64,000 nt of DNA from positions 252,660 to 316,659 of the forward strand of contig NZ_JH594605.1 in NCBI RefSeq assembly GCF_000243235.1, given 5' to 3'. The stretch comes from Gillisia limnaea DSM 15749 (GTDB lineage Bacteria > Bacteroidota > Bacteroidia > Flavobacteriales > Flavobacteriaceae). The notes beneath the pieces are model-generated. The model was given only the letters and a program-made list of their open reading frames with translations. It did not search any database and was not told where the DNA came from. How positions within the stretch are numbered: position 1 is the stretch's first letter; every line of letters begins with the position of its first letter. Positions 8,390-17,420 of the stretch are shown here, piece by piece. The position numbers and the translations under genes were made by a program.

Positions 8390-9463
8390 GTGAAAAAGAA
8401 GACCACGCTCATTTTAGCCATTTTATTACCTCTTCAATATATTGCGATAAAAATTATTGCGGGGTTTCCTGTTTTTATTGAAAACTGGTACAGCACAGGG
8501 TTATATCCATACATTTCCCGGATTATGCGTTACTCTCTGGGTGTTATTCCGTTTTCATTTGGAGATTTGCTCTATACCTTTTTTATTGTTTCTATAATAC
8601 GATGGATTGTGTTAAGAGCAAAGTCACGCTTTCGAAATCCCAAAAAATGGATCCTTGAAATTTTTGCGGTTTTTTCTATCATCTATTTCTGTTTTCATAT
8701 TTTTTGGGGACTAAATTATTACCGGCTTCCGCTGCATAAAACACTTAAAATCAAGAATACCTATACCACAGAAGAACTTGTTTTATTGACGGAAACCCTT
8801 ATTAAAAAATCCAATGAAGTTCACGAAGAACTTATGGACAACGATTCTTTGAAAGTGCCTTATGAATTTAAAAAAGGAAAACTGCTTAAATCAACCATTG
8901 AAGGATTTGATTATTTAAGTGTTAATTACCCTAAACTCAATTATGAAGGAAGATCATTAAAACCATCCCTATACAGCATTCCGCTCACTTATATGGGTTT
9001 TAACGGGTACTTGAATCCGTTGACAAACGAAGCCCAGGTAAACACCCAAATAATACAGTATAAAATCCCAACAACCGCAAGCCACGAAATTGGACATCAA
9101 CTGGGGTTTGCAAAGGAAAATGAAGCCAATTTTATCGCTTGTTTAGCAACTATGCATCATCCTGACCCGTATTTCAGGTATTCGGGCTTTACCTTCGCTT
9201 TACGTTATTGTTTAAATGAACTTTATATCCGGGACAAAACAAAAGCAGATGCCTTGTTGAAAAAAATTCATCCGGGAGTTTTGGAAAACTACAAGGAAGT
9301 ACGCATTTTTTGGGAGGAACACAAAAATCCTTTTGAACCCATTTTTCAGTTCACCTATAATGGATTTTTAAAGGCTAATAATCAGCAGGACGGAATGAAA
9401 AGCTATAGCTATGTAGTGGCCCTGCTCGTCAATTATTTTGATGATGTAGAAAATGCCTTTTAA
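8390..9463 (+). CDS. DUF3810 membrane-bound putative metalloprotease
   Basis: A 357-residue protein of the DUF3810 family, common in Bacteroidota. Three hydrophobic segments lie in the first 115 residues (about 7-27, 55-80, 90-112), followed by a large soluble domain. That domain contains TTASHEIGHQLGFAKENEANF, an HEIGH zincin-like motif followed by a Glu that could be the third zinc ligand, as in gluzincin metalloproteases. Peptidase activity is therefore a reasonable inference but unproven for the family. It starts at a GTG (8390), with no better in-frame ATG before the first membrane segment. It stands between divergent pepD and the amidohydrolase pair. Confidence 0.85.
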   Translation: MKKKTTLILAILLPLQYIAIKIIAGFPVFIENWYSTGLYPYISRIMRYSLGVIPFSFGDLLYTFFIVSIIRWIVLRAKSRFRNPKKWILEIFAVFSIIYFCFHIFWGLNYYRLPLHKTLKIKNTYTTEELVLLTETLIKKSNEVHEELMDNDSLKVPYEFKKGKLLKSTIEGFDYLSVNYPKLNYEGRSLKPSLYSIPLTYMGFNGYLNPLTNEAQVNTQIIQYKIPTTASHEIGHQLGFAKENEANFIACLATMHHPDPYFRYSGFTFALRYCLNELYIRDKTKADALLKKIHPGVLENYKEVRIFWEEHKNPFEPIFQFTYNGFLKANNQQDGMKSYSYVVALLVNYFDDVENAF

Positions 9464-9545
9464 AGAAAATTCTATTTATTAAATTTTTCTTAAATTTCCT
9501 TTTTTAAATAAATTATTTTCAACAAAAAATTCACCCCACTATTTT

Positions 9546-12515
9546 ATGAAATTTAAAATTTTAATCTTAACCCTTTTCCTGGCGCATAGTAGCTTGCAGG
9601 CCCAGGAGTATTTTCCGGATAATAAGGGAGTAAAAGCTAAAAACAATAATTATATGGTCTTTGAGAATGCAAAGATCCATGTAGATCCCAACACCATTAT
9701 AGAGAATGGCATGTTTGCAGTAAGGAACGGTAAGATCACCGCCATTGGGAAATCAATCGTTGTTCCGGAAAACAGTATTCGTATTGACCTTAAAGGAAAA
9801 GAAGTATATCCTTCCTTTATAGATATTTACAGTGAATTTGGAATTAAAGAACCAACACGGGCAGGAAATGAAAACGGGGAACCGCAGTATGAGGCTAACC
9901 GCGAAGGATATTACTGGAATGACCACATTCGCCCGGAAAACAAAGCTATTGAACATTTTAGTTTTAATAAAGAGGAAGCTGAAAAACTCCATAAAAACGG
10001 ATTTGGTGTGGTAAACACTCATGTAGCAGATGGAATAATACGCGGTAGCGGGATTTTGGTTGCACTTAAACCTGAGGGAACCGAAGGTGAGAGGATTATT
10101 AGCGACAGGTCTGCTCAATATTTATCTTTTGAAAAGAGCAATCAATCCCGGCAACTCTACCCCACTTCTATTATGGGCGCTATGGCCTTATTGCGCCAAA
10201 CCTATTTGGATGCGTCATGGTATGCCCAGGGAAAATCAAAAAACAAAGATCTTGCTTTAGAAGCATTGAACAGAAATAAGGATCTGGTCCAGATCTTTAA
10301 AACAGATGACTTACTTGATGAACTTAGAGCAGATAAAGTGGGAGATGATTCTGGGGTTCAATATGTCATTTTTGGAAGTGGAAATGAATTTGAAAAACTT
10401 GATGAGATCAAAAACACCAATGCTACTATAATAGTTCCGCTTAATTTTCCTGAAGCATATGACCTTGAAGATCCTTTTATGGCAAATTATGTGAGCCTAC
10501 AGGATATGAAACGTTGGAACCAGGCACCTACCAATTTAAAAATGCTTGCTCAAAAAGGAATCCCCTTTGTACTTACCACACATAACTTAAAAGATGAAAA
10601 GAAATTCAAACCTAATCTTCTAAAAGCTGTAGAATATGGATTGGATAAAAAAGCTGCACTAGCTGCGCTTACCACTACCCCTGCAAAAATAATAGGACAG
10701 GAAAATAAATTAGGCGTTTTAAAAGAAGGCGCCTGGGCAAATTTCCTGATCACTTCAGGAGATTTTTTTGATAAAGAAACTGTTCTATATGAAAACTGGG
10801 TTCTGGGAGAAAGAGCAATGCTGGAAAATATGAATGTGGTAGATCTTAGAGGAACCTATTCCCTGAAAGTGGATGAGAATCAATATGAATTGAAGATCTC
10901 CGGAAAACCAAACGATCCAAAAGCCGAAGTAAAACTAGGTGATAAAAAAATAAAATCCAAGCTATCCTATGACGATACCTGGATAAATTTACTACTTTCT
11001 TCCCCAGATTCTACCAAAACAGAGTTCACCCGCCTTCAGGCTAAAGTGACTTCAAAATCTGATGAGATTTCCGGTAAGGCTATTTTGAATAATGGTTCGG
11101 AAACTACCTTTACAGCGGTGAAAACCAAACCGGCGGCCGATGATTCCGATAAAAAAGAAAAAGAAATAAAGGTCTTTGAAGTACTCCCCGTAACGTTCCC
11201 AAATATGGCGTATGGAAATACCAGCCTTCCCAAGCAGGAAAACATTTTATTTAAAAATGCTACTGTCTGGACCAATACAGAGCAGGGAATTTTGGAAAAT
11301 ACAGATGTCCTGATCTCCAACGGAAAGATCTCAGCAATAGGAAAAGATTTAAACGCTGGAAACACCAGAGTTATAGATGCTACTGGAAAGCACTTAACCG
11401 CTGGAATTATAGATGAGCATTCACATTTAGCAGCCTCGGCCATAAATGAATCCGGACATAATTCTACTGCAGAGGTTACTATGGAAGATGTCATTGATCC
11501 CAATGACATCAATATTTACAGAAATTTGGCTGGTGGTGTAACCACGATTCAGCTCTTGCACGGATCTGCAAATCCAATTGGTGGGCGTTCTGCAATATTG
11601 AAGCTGAAATGGGGAGCTCCCGCACAGGATATGATCTTTAAAGAAGCCCCTAAATTTATAAAATTCGCTTTAGGCGAAAATGTAAAGCAGTCCAATAGAA
11701 GTAGCGCAAACCGTTTCCCACAAACCAGAATGGGCGTAGAACAGGTTTTTATAGATTACTTTGGAAGAGCTAAACAATATGAGCAGGAAAAGAAGAACGA
11801 TAAAAATTTCAGAAAAGACCTTGAAATGGAAACCCTTGTTGAAATTTTAAATGGGGAACGTTATGTTTCAAGCCATTCCTACGTTCAAAGTGAGATCAAT
11901 ATGTTAATGAAAGTGGCAGAGGCATTTGACTTTAGAATAAATACCTTCACACATATTCTTGAAGGTTATAAAGTTGCCGATAAAATGAAGGAACATGGGG
12001 TTGGTGCTTCCACTTTTTCAGACTGGTGGGCATATAAATACGAGGTAAAGGATGCAATCCCATACAATGCAGCAATTATGTATGATGCAGGATTAACCGT
12101 TGCAATAAATAGCGATGACAGTGAAATGAGCCGAAGATTGAACCAGGAGGCTGCAAAAACTGTGAAATATGGAGGTGTTCCGGAAGAAGAGGCTTGGAAA
12201 TTTGTCACTTTAAACCCGGCCAAACTTATGCATATTGAACAATATGTTGGAAGTGTTCAAACCGGAAGGGATGCCGATGTTGTTTTATGGTCCGGACATC
12301 CACTGTCCATTTACACCAAAGCAGAGAAAACCTTGATTGAAGGGGCTGTTTATTTTGATCTCGAAAAAGATAAAGCGATGCGGGAGGAAATTGAGCTTCA
12401 AAAAAACCTGTTAACGGGACAAATGCTGAGTGCTAAAAACGGAGGAGAAAAAACCCGACCTGTTAGCCCGAAAGAAGAACAGCATATTCACTGCAATACC
12501 CTGGAAATACATTAA
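9546..12515 (+). CDS. Exported double-domain amidohydrolase-family protein
   Basis: A 989-residue protein with a Sec signal peptide (MKFKILILTLFLAHSSLQAQ) and two amidohydrolase-superfamily halves. The N-terminal half (about 30-470) has the composite beta-domain entry (NGKITAIGKS) and the terminal KEGAWANFLI, but where the metal-binding HxH should be it reads PSFIDIYSEFG, so it probably cannot bind metal the usual way. A linker (about 470-580) is followed by a second half with intact GIIDEHSHLAA, FTHILEGYK and NSDDSEMSR, consistent with a working imidazolonepropionase/dipeptidase-like hydrolase. The substrate is unknown. The next gene begins 11 bases later, so they form an operon. Confidence 0.85.
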   Translation: MKFKILILTLFLAHSSLQAQEYFPDNKGVKAKNNNYMVFENAKIHVDPNTIIENGMFAVRNGKITAIGKSIVVPENSIRIDLKGKEVYPSFIDIYSEFGIKEPTRAGNENGEPQYEANREGYYWNDHIRPENKAIEHFSFNKEEAEKLHKNGFGVVNTHVADGIIRGSGILVALKPEGTEGERIISDRSAQYLSFEKSNQSRQLYPTSIMGAMALLRQTYLDASWYAQGKSKNKDLALEALNRNKDLVQIFKTDDLLDELRADKVGDDSGVQYVIFGSGNEFEKLDEIKNTNATIIVPLNFPEAYDLEDPFMANYVSLQDMKRWNQAPTNLKMLAQKGIPFVLTTHNLKDEKKFKPNLLKAVEYGLDKKAALAALTTTPAKIIGQENKLGVLKEGAWANFLITSGDFFDKETVLYENWVLGERAMLENMNVVDLRGTYSLKVDENQYELKISGKPNDPKAEVKLGDKKIKSKLSYDDTWINLLLSSPDSTKTEFTRLQAKVTSKSDEISGKAILNNGSETTFTAVKTKPAADDSDKKEKEIKVFEVLPVTFPNMAYGNTSLPKQENILFKNATVWTNTEQGILENTDVLISNGKISAIGKDLNAGNTRVIDATGKHLTAGIIDEHSHLAASAINESGHNSTAEVTMEDVIDPNDINIYRNLAGGVTTIQLLHGSANPIGGRSAILKLKWGAPAQDMIFKEAPKFIKFALGENVKQSNRSSANRFPQTRMGVEQVFIDYFGRAKQYEQEKKNDKNFRKDLEMETLVEILNGERYVSSHSYVQSEINMLMKVAEAFDFRINTFTHILEGYKVADKMKEHGVGASTFSDWWAYKYEVKDAIPYNAAIMYDAGLTVAINSDDSEMSRRLNQEAAKTVKYGGVPEEEAWKFVTLNPAKLMHIEQYVGSVQTGRDADVVLWSGHPLSIYTKAEKTLIEGAVYFDLEKDKAMREEIELQKNLLTGQMLSAKNGGEKTRPVSPKEEQHIHCNTLEIH

Positions 12516-12526
12516 AAAGTACAAAA

Positions 12527-13840
12527 ATGAAAATATTTAGGACAACCATACTAATGCTGCTAATTTCCATTACCGGAAATATAACAGCCCAACAAACTCC
12601 TGCGCCCAAACAAACAGAAGCCGTCACAATAGTAGGCGCAAAGGCACATCTTGGGAACGGGGAAGTAATCGAGAACAGCCTTATTATATTTGAAAACGGA
12701 AAAATCACCCATGTCATGGATGCCCTTACTACCAAGATGCAGTACCGTGGCGAGATTATAAATGCGGAAGGGAAGCATGTGTACCCCGGTTTTATCGCAC
12801 CAAATTCAACCTTGGGGCTTGTCGAGATCGCGGCAGTGCGAGCTACAGATGATGAAGATGAAATAGGAGAAATGTTACCGCATTTAAGGAGTTTGATCGC
12901 TTACAATGCCGAAAGTAAAATCGTGGAAAGCATGAGACCTAACGGGGTGTTGATTGGACAAATTACTCCGCGGGGAGGGACCATTTCCGGTACTTCCTCC
13001 ATTGTTCAGTTTGATGCCTGGAACTGGGAAGATGCGGCGATAAAGAAAGATGACGGGTTGCATATCAACTGGCCAAATAGTTTTACAAGAGGACGTTGGT
13101 GGTTAGGTGAAGAACGTGGAATGAAACCGAATAAAGAATATGCAGATCAGGTTTTAAAATTATCTCAGTTTTTTAATAATTCCAAAGCATTTTTGGCAGG
13201 CAAACAAATAGATATTCATTTACCTTTTAAAGCGATGGAGACTGTTTTTACCGGACAAAAGAAAGTTTATATCCACGTTAACGGTGAAAAGGAGATTCTG
13301 GATGCGATTCAGTTTAAAAAAGATCAAAATTTAAATGAAATGGTACTGGTGGGAGCTTATGATGCTTATAAAGTTACGGATAAGTTGAAGGACAATAACA
13401 TTGCTGTATTAGCTCAAAGGCCTCATCTAACTCCTAGTAATGATGGAGATCATTATGACGCTTCCTATAAATTGGCAAAAACCCTTTCAGACGCCGGAAT
13501 TTTGGTGGGGTTGGAAGGCAGTGGCCAAATGGAAACCATGAACACACGAAATTTACCTTTTTATGCGGGAACGGTAGCTGCACATGGAATGGATAAAGAA
13601 GATGCTTTAAAACTGATCACTTCCAATACCGCAAAAATTTTGGGCATCGATGAGTTTGTTGGAACCCTGGAAGGAGGAAAAGATGCAACCTTATTTATAA
13701 GCGAAGGAGATGCACTAGATATGAGGGGCAATAGAATTATAAAAGCCTTTATTCAAGGACGGGAAGTTAGCCTTGAAACTCATCAAACAGAATTATATCA
13801 ACGATATTCAAACAAGTATAAGTCTCAGAAAAAAAAGTAG
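12527..13840 (+). CDS. Exported amidohydrolase-fold protein lacking the metal-binding HxH
   Basis: A 437-residue protein with a Sec signal (MKIFRTTILMLLISITGNITAQQ) and amidohydrolase-fold landmarks: NGKITHVMDA near the N-terminus, KHVYPGFIAPNSTLGL at the strand where GLIDxHxH normally sits, then GTVAAHGMDKEDALKLITSNTAKILGI and LEGGKDATLFI at the end. The HxH motif is missing, as in the N-terminal half of its neighbour, which it resembles; the two may associate, or this one may be a binding or structural subunit. Eleven bases separate it from the upstream gene. The stop codon lies inside the terminator-like hairpin at 13820-13859. Confidence 0.82.
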   Translation: MKIFRTTILMLLISITGNITAQQTPAPKQTEAVTIVGAKAHLGNGEVIENSLIIFENGKITHVMDALTTKMQYRGEIINAEGKHVYPGFIAPNSTLGLVEIAAVRATDDEDEIGEMLPHLRSLIAYNAESKIVESMRPNGVLIGQITPRGGTISGTSSIVQFDAWNWEDAAIKKDDGLHINWPNSFTRGRWWLGEERGMKPNKEYADQVLKLSQFFNNSKAFLAGKQIDIHLPFKAMETVFTGQKKVYIHVNGEKEILDAIQFKKDQNLNEMVLVGAYDAYKVTDKLKDNNIAVLAQRPHLTPSNDGDHYDASYKLAKTLSDAGILVGLEGSGQMETMNTRNLPFYAGTVAAHGMDKEDALKLITSNTAKILGIDEFVGTLEGGKDATLFISEGDALDMRGNRIIKAFIQGREVSLETHQTELYQRYSNKYKSQKKK

Positions 13841-13859
13841 ATTCTATTTTCTGAGACTT
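13820..13859 (+). terminator. Hairpin overlapping the amidohydrolase stop codon
   Basis: The 13-base arms at 13820-13832 and 13847-13859 are perfectly complementary, with a 14-base loop; the TAG stop is in the loop side. The T run after it is short, so it may protect the mRNA end as much as terminate. Confidence 0.6.
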
Positions 13860-13868
13860 TTCACCTAG

Positions 13869-13909
13869 TAACCCCGCCAGGCTTTCAACCCCAGGCGGGG
13901 TTATTAATT
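13869..13909 (+). terminator. Second terminator after the amidohydrolase operon
   Basis: A 10-bp GC-rich stem (13869-13878 with 13894-13903, TAACCCCGCC and complement) has a 15-base loop and is followed by TTAATTTTAT. It is the second of two consecutive hairpins before the TrmH gene. Confidence 0.65.
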
Positions 13910-13959
13910 TTATGGGTTTTACAGCTCCTTTTTCCATCTTATCTGCTTATTTTAGCAGG

Positions 13960-14763
13960 ATGATAAAACAGATCTCAAGCGCTCAAAATCCAGCGGTAAA
14001 AAGACTTTTACAGCTTCAGGAAAAGTCACGTTCCCGTAAAAAGGAAGGTGTTTTTATCGTGGAAGGAATAAGAGAAATAAGCCTTGCAATTAAAGGTGGT
14101 TTTGAAATTGATGAAATTTATTTTTGTGCTGAATTGTTTAATGAAGGACAACTTTCAGCCCTGCTCAAAAACATAACATATCACCCGGAGATCACAGAGC
14201 TTTCTGCCGATGTTTATAATAAGATCGCGTATCGCGGGAGCACCGAAGGATTGGTAGGGGTGGTTAAATCCAAAAATACCAGTCTGGAAAATCTTCAGTT
14301 GGATTCCAAAACCCCACTTATCCTTGTAGCTGAAGCACCCGAAAAACCGGGAAATATTGGAGCGCTTCTTCGCACCGCCGATGCAGCAAATTTAGATGCG
14401 GTTTTAATTGCAAATCCTAAAACCGATCTTTTCAACCCAAATATCATACGATCCAGCGTAGGTTGTGTTTTCAGCAATAAAATAGCAACCGGGACCACTT
14501 CAGAGATCATTAAATTTTTAAAAAATAAAAACATCGGTATCTATGCAGCAGCATTGCAGGCCTCAAAAAATTATAGTGCTATAGATCTCACTGCTCCTTG
14601 CGCAATAGTGGTTGGTACAGAAGCCACTGGCCTGAGCAAGGAATGGCTTGAAAATTCCAATCAAAACATCATTATTCCCATGCATGGAGAAATAGATTCC
14701 ATGAACGTATCTGTAGCTGCAGGTATTATAATCTTTGAAGCAAAAAGGCAACGCGGGTTTTGA
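13960..14763 (+). CDS. TrmH/SpoU-family RNA 2'-O-methyltransferase
   Basis: About 267 residues from the ATG at 13960. A longer frame reaches an ATG at 13912, but that stretch is not family-like, abuts the terminator, and the 13960 start has AGCAGG upstream. The N-terminal substrate-binding part (MIKQISSAQNP, RSRKKEGVFIVEGIREI) is followed by the SPOUT knot domain with motif 1 EKPGNIGALLRTADAA, motif 2 IVVGTEATGLSKEWL and motif 3 IPMHGEIDSMNVSVAAGI. Such enzymes methylate ribose 2'-OH in rRNA or tRNA with SAM; the target nucleotide cannot be told from sequence. Cytosolic. Confidence 0.9.
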   Translation: MIKQISSAQNPAVKRLLQLQEKSRSRKKEGVFIVEGIREISLAIKGGFEIDEIYFCAELFNEGQLSALLKNITYHPEITELSADVYNKIAYRGSTEGLVGVVKSKNTSLENLQLDSKTPLILVAEAPEKPGNIGALLRTADAANLDAVLIANPKTDLFNPNIIRSSVGCVFSNKIATGTTSEIIKFLKNKNIGIYAAALQASKNYSAIDLTAPCAIVVGTEATGLSKEWLENSNQNIIIPMHGEIDSMNVSVAAGIIIFEAKRQRGF

Positions 14764-14923
14764 ATTATTCAGAATCAGCCTTAAGACAACTAAAAAAGAT
14801 CTCACATTTCCTGAAAAAAGTTGGTTTGGCCTTTTTTATTTTCCCGACAACAAAATACTCCTATTAAGACCGTAGATTCGGGATTCGTTAAATGGCTTTG
14901 ATGTTTAGGATTGGATTTTCCCG

Positions 14924-14931
14924 TATCTTTG
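14924..14931 (+). promoter_or_regulatory. Possible -7 element for the DEAD-box helicase gene
   Basis: TATCTTTG matches TAnnTTTG and lies 40 bases before the helicase ATG. A TTTG at 14897-14900 is 23 bases upstream, slightly longer than the usual spacer. Confidence 0.45.
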
Positions 14932-14971
14932 CAACTTGAAATTTCTTCAACCATAACAAGAACATACAATC

Positions 14972-16114
14972 ATGGATTTTTCTTCCTTAGGCTTATCTCC
15001 CTCGTTACTCCAAGCATTGGCAGATCAAAATTACAATCGGCCATACCCCATTCAAAAGGAGGTAATCCCGGCAATTTTAAATGGAAAGGATGTCCTGGGA
15101 ATTGGCCCAACAGGATCGGGAAAAACCGCGGGTTATGTATTGCCGGTTTTAATGAATTTAAGAAACAATACTACTTCAAAAAACAGGCACGTAAATGTTT
15201 TGGTTCTTGTGCCAACCCGTGAATTGGCAATGCAGGTAAGAGAAGTTTTCCGGTTGTTTGGATCGGCGCTTCCGGAACGAATAAAATCCCTGGCAGTTTT
15301 TGGGGGCGTTGCCATAAATCCTCAAATGAAGGCATTACAGGGTGTCAATATTTTAGTTGCTACTCCCGGAAGGTTATTGGAATTGGTTGAATCTAATGCC
15401 GTAAAATTATCCAATATCGAAACTCTGATTCTGGATGAGGCGGATAAAATGTTGAATCTGGGGTTCAAAGAAGAAATGAACCGCATATTTGCACTTTTGC
15501 CCAAAAAGCGTCAAAATTTACTGTTCTCTGCCACTCTGAATGACGATGTTACCAATATCAAACAAATCATTTTGCGCGATCCTCTGGTTGTTAAAATTGA
15601 ACCGGAAAGCGATACGATTGACCTAATCACCCAACTTGCTTATTTTGTGCAGGAAGAAAAAAAAGGCCAACTCTTACGGTATCTCATCAAAAACAAGGAT
15701 TTAAATCAGGTATTGGTTTTTACATCTTCAACTTATAAAGCAGATAATGTGGCCGATAAACTGCGCAAAAACGGAATAGAAGCCAAGGCAATTCACAGTA
15801 AAAAAAGTCAGAAAGCAAGGACCGAAGCTTTGAGTAAATTCAAATCCGGGGAACTGCGCGTTTTAGTTGCAACCGATTTAATATCACGGGGAATAGATAT
15901 TCAGTTTTTGCCTTATGTGATCAATTATGAATTGCCCCGATCTCCCAAGGATTATATTCACCGCATAGGTAGAACCGGCCGCGCAGAATCTCCCGGAGAA
16001 GCGATCTCCTTTATTTCTCCTGAAGAAGAACATCACTTTAAGATCGTTCAGAAAAAGATGGGAAAATGGGTTACTATGATCGATACTGAAAATATAGAGC
16101 TTCATGGATATTAA
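14972..16114 (+). CDS. DEAD-box ATP-dependent RNA helicase
   Basis: A 380-residue minimal two-RecA-domain helicase with no long tail. Motifs in order: Q motif (YNRPYPIQ), Walker A GPTGSGKT (45-52), VPTREL, GG, TPGRLLEL, DEADKML, SAT, then in domain 2 VFTSSTYKA, ATDLISRGID and HRIGRTGRA. The design fits the RhlE/DeaD-like group that remodels rRNA or mRNA, often in cold adaptation and ribosome assembly. The absence of a basic C-terminal extension limits subgroup assignment. The Ste24-like gene follows after 31 bases. Confidence 0.93.
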   Translation: MDFSSLGLSPSLLQALADQNYNRPYPIQKEVIPAILNGKDVLGIGPTGSGKTAGYVLPVLMNLRNNTTSKNRHVNVLVLVPTRELAMQVREVFRLFGSALPERIKSLAVFGGVAINPQMKALQGVNILVATPGRLLELVESNAVKLSNIETLILDEADKMLNLGFKEEMNRIFALLPKKRQNLLFSATLNDDVTNIKQIILRDPLVVKIEPESDTIDLITQLAYFVQEEKKGQLLRYLIKNKDLNQVLVFTSSTYKADNVADKLRKNGIEAKAIHSKKSQKARTEALSKFKSGELRVLVATDLISRGIDIQFLPYVINYELPRSPKDYIHRIGRTGRAESPGEAISFISPEEEHHFKIVQKKMGKWVTMIDTENIELHGY

Positions 16115-16145
16115 ACGCACCTTTAATTTTTAAAAACTAATCAAT

Positions 16146-17378
16146 TTGACTCCACAAACCTTATTTTATATAATCGTTGCCATTATCATTATCGATTTTA
16201 TAATCGATAAAGTTCTTGACACCCTTAATGCAAAGCATTTTGATGATGCAATTCCCAAGGAATTACAGGATGTCTATGACAAAAATGAATATGAAAAATC
16301 CCAGCGATACAAAAAGGAGCGTTACAGATTTGGCATGATCACTTCCACATTTTCTGTTTTACTAATGCTTGCATTTTTATTTTTTGACGGATTTGCCTAT
16401 GTGGATTCCGTCGCTGGAAGTATTACCGAAAATTCAATCCTTATCGCTTTGATATTCTTCGGGGTTATACTGTTTGCAAGTGATCTACTTACACTACCAT
16501 TTTCCTGGTACAGCACTTTTGTAATCGAGGAAAAGTATGGTTTTAACAAAACCACCAAAGCTACTTTCTTTTTGGACAAACTCAAGTCCTGGGTACTCAT
16601 GGCTGTTGTGGGAGGAGGCATTTTGGCTCTTATCGTTTGGTTCTATACTATCACACAAGAGGAATTCTGGTGGTATACCTGGATCCTGGTAACAGTTTTC
16701 ACCTTATTTGTAACCATGTTTTATGCAAAACTTATAGTTCCGTTATTCAATAAGCAAACTCCCTTACCGGAAGGTTCCTTAAGGTCTAAAATTGAAAATT
16801 ATGCAGAAAAAGTAGGTTTTAAACTCAATAATATTTTTGTGATAGACGGTTCGAAACGCAGCACCAAAGCAAATGCATATTTTTCAGGGTTTGGTTCGGA
16901 AAAAAGAATTACACTGTATGATACACTTATCAATGACCTTGAGGAAGAAGAAATTTTAAGTGTACTTGCTCATGAAGTAGGACACTACAAGAAAAAACAT
17001 GTTTTTGCAAATATCACCGCCTCTATTATTACAACAGGATTTACCCTTTGGCTCCTTTCCTTATTTGTAGGAAATCCACTATTATCAAAGGCATTGGGGG
17101 TTTCGGAACCGAATTTTCACATAGGATTAATAGCCTTTGGGATTTTATATAGTCCAATTTCTGAGGTTACAGGTCTTATTATGAATTACCTGTCCCGAAA
17201 ATTTGAATATCAGGCAGATGATTTTGCGAAAAATACCTATAATGCGGAAGCTTTAATTTCGGGTTTAAAAAAGCTATCAAGAACCAGTTTAAGCAACTTA
17301 ACTCCGCACAAAGCATACGTTTTCATGCACTACTCTCACCCTACTCTTTTACAACGATATAAAAACCTTCAGGGGTAG
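16146..17378 (+). CDS. M48 family (Ste24/CAAX prenyl protease 1-like) membrane metalloprotease
   Basis: A 410-residue integral membrane zinc protease. Hydrophobic segments are evident near residues 5-22, 62-80, 100-118, 150-170, 180-198 and 295-320. The zinc site HEVGH is at 276-280, and the third ligand is in EYQADDFA near 357-364. This is the Ste24-type layout, where relatives cleave inside a membrane chamber; the bacterial homologues act in envelope protein quality control, which is an inference here. The start is a TTG at 16146; no in-frame ATG is suitably placed. Next, 42 bases downstream, is the rsh gene. Confidence 0.9.
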   Translation: MTPQTLFYIIVAIIIIDFIIDKVLDTLNAKHFDDAIPKELQDVYDKNEYEKSQRYKKERYRFGMITSTFSVLLMLAFLFFDGFAYVDSVAGSITENSILIALIFFGVILFASDLLTLPFSWYSTFVIEEKYGFNKTTKATFFLDKLKSWVLMAVVGGGILALIVWFYTITQEEFWWYTWILVTVFTLFVTMFYAKLIVPLFNKQTPLPEGSLRSKIENYAEKVGFKLNNIFVIDGSKRSTKANAYFSGFGSEKRITLYDTLINDLEEEEILSVLAHEVGHYKKKHVFANITASIITTGFTLWLLSLFVGNPLLSKALGVSEPNFHIGLIAFGILYSPISEVTGLIMNYLSRKFEYQADDFAKNTYNAEALISGLKKLSRTSLSNLTPHKAYVFMHYSHPTLLQRYKNLQG

Positions 17379-17385
17379 TTTGTAG

Positions 17386-17416
17386 TTGTTTGTTTATAAT
17401 CTAAATCGTAATTTTA
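17386..17416 (+). promoter_or_regulatory. Predicted rsh (spoT) promoter
   Basis: TTG at 17386-17388, a 20-base spacer and TAATTTTA at 17409-17416, just before the ATG at 17421. One mismatch to TAnnTTTG. Confidence 0.4.
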
Positions 17417-17420
17417 TAGC

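Noticed and set aside
11036-11512. 158-codon minus-strand frame
   Set aside because: Antisense to the large amidohydrolase gene and unlike any family I know.
14911-15222. 103-codon plus-strand frame overlapping the start of the DEAD-box gene
   Set aside because: It lies in another frame over the promoter and first codons of a clear helicase gene and has no family-like sequence.
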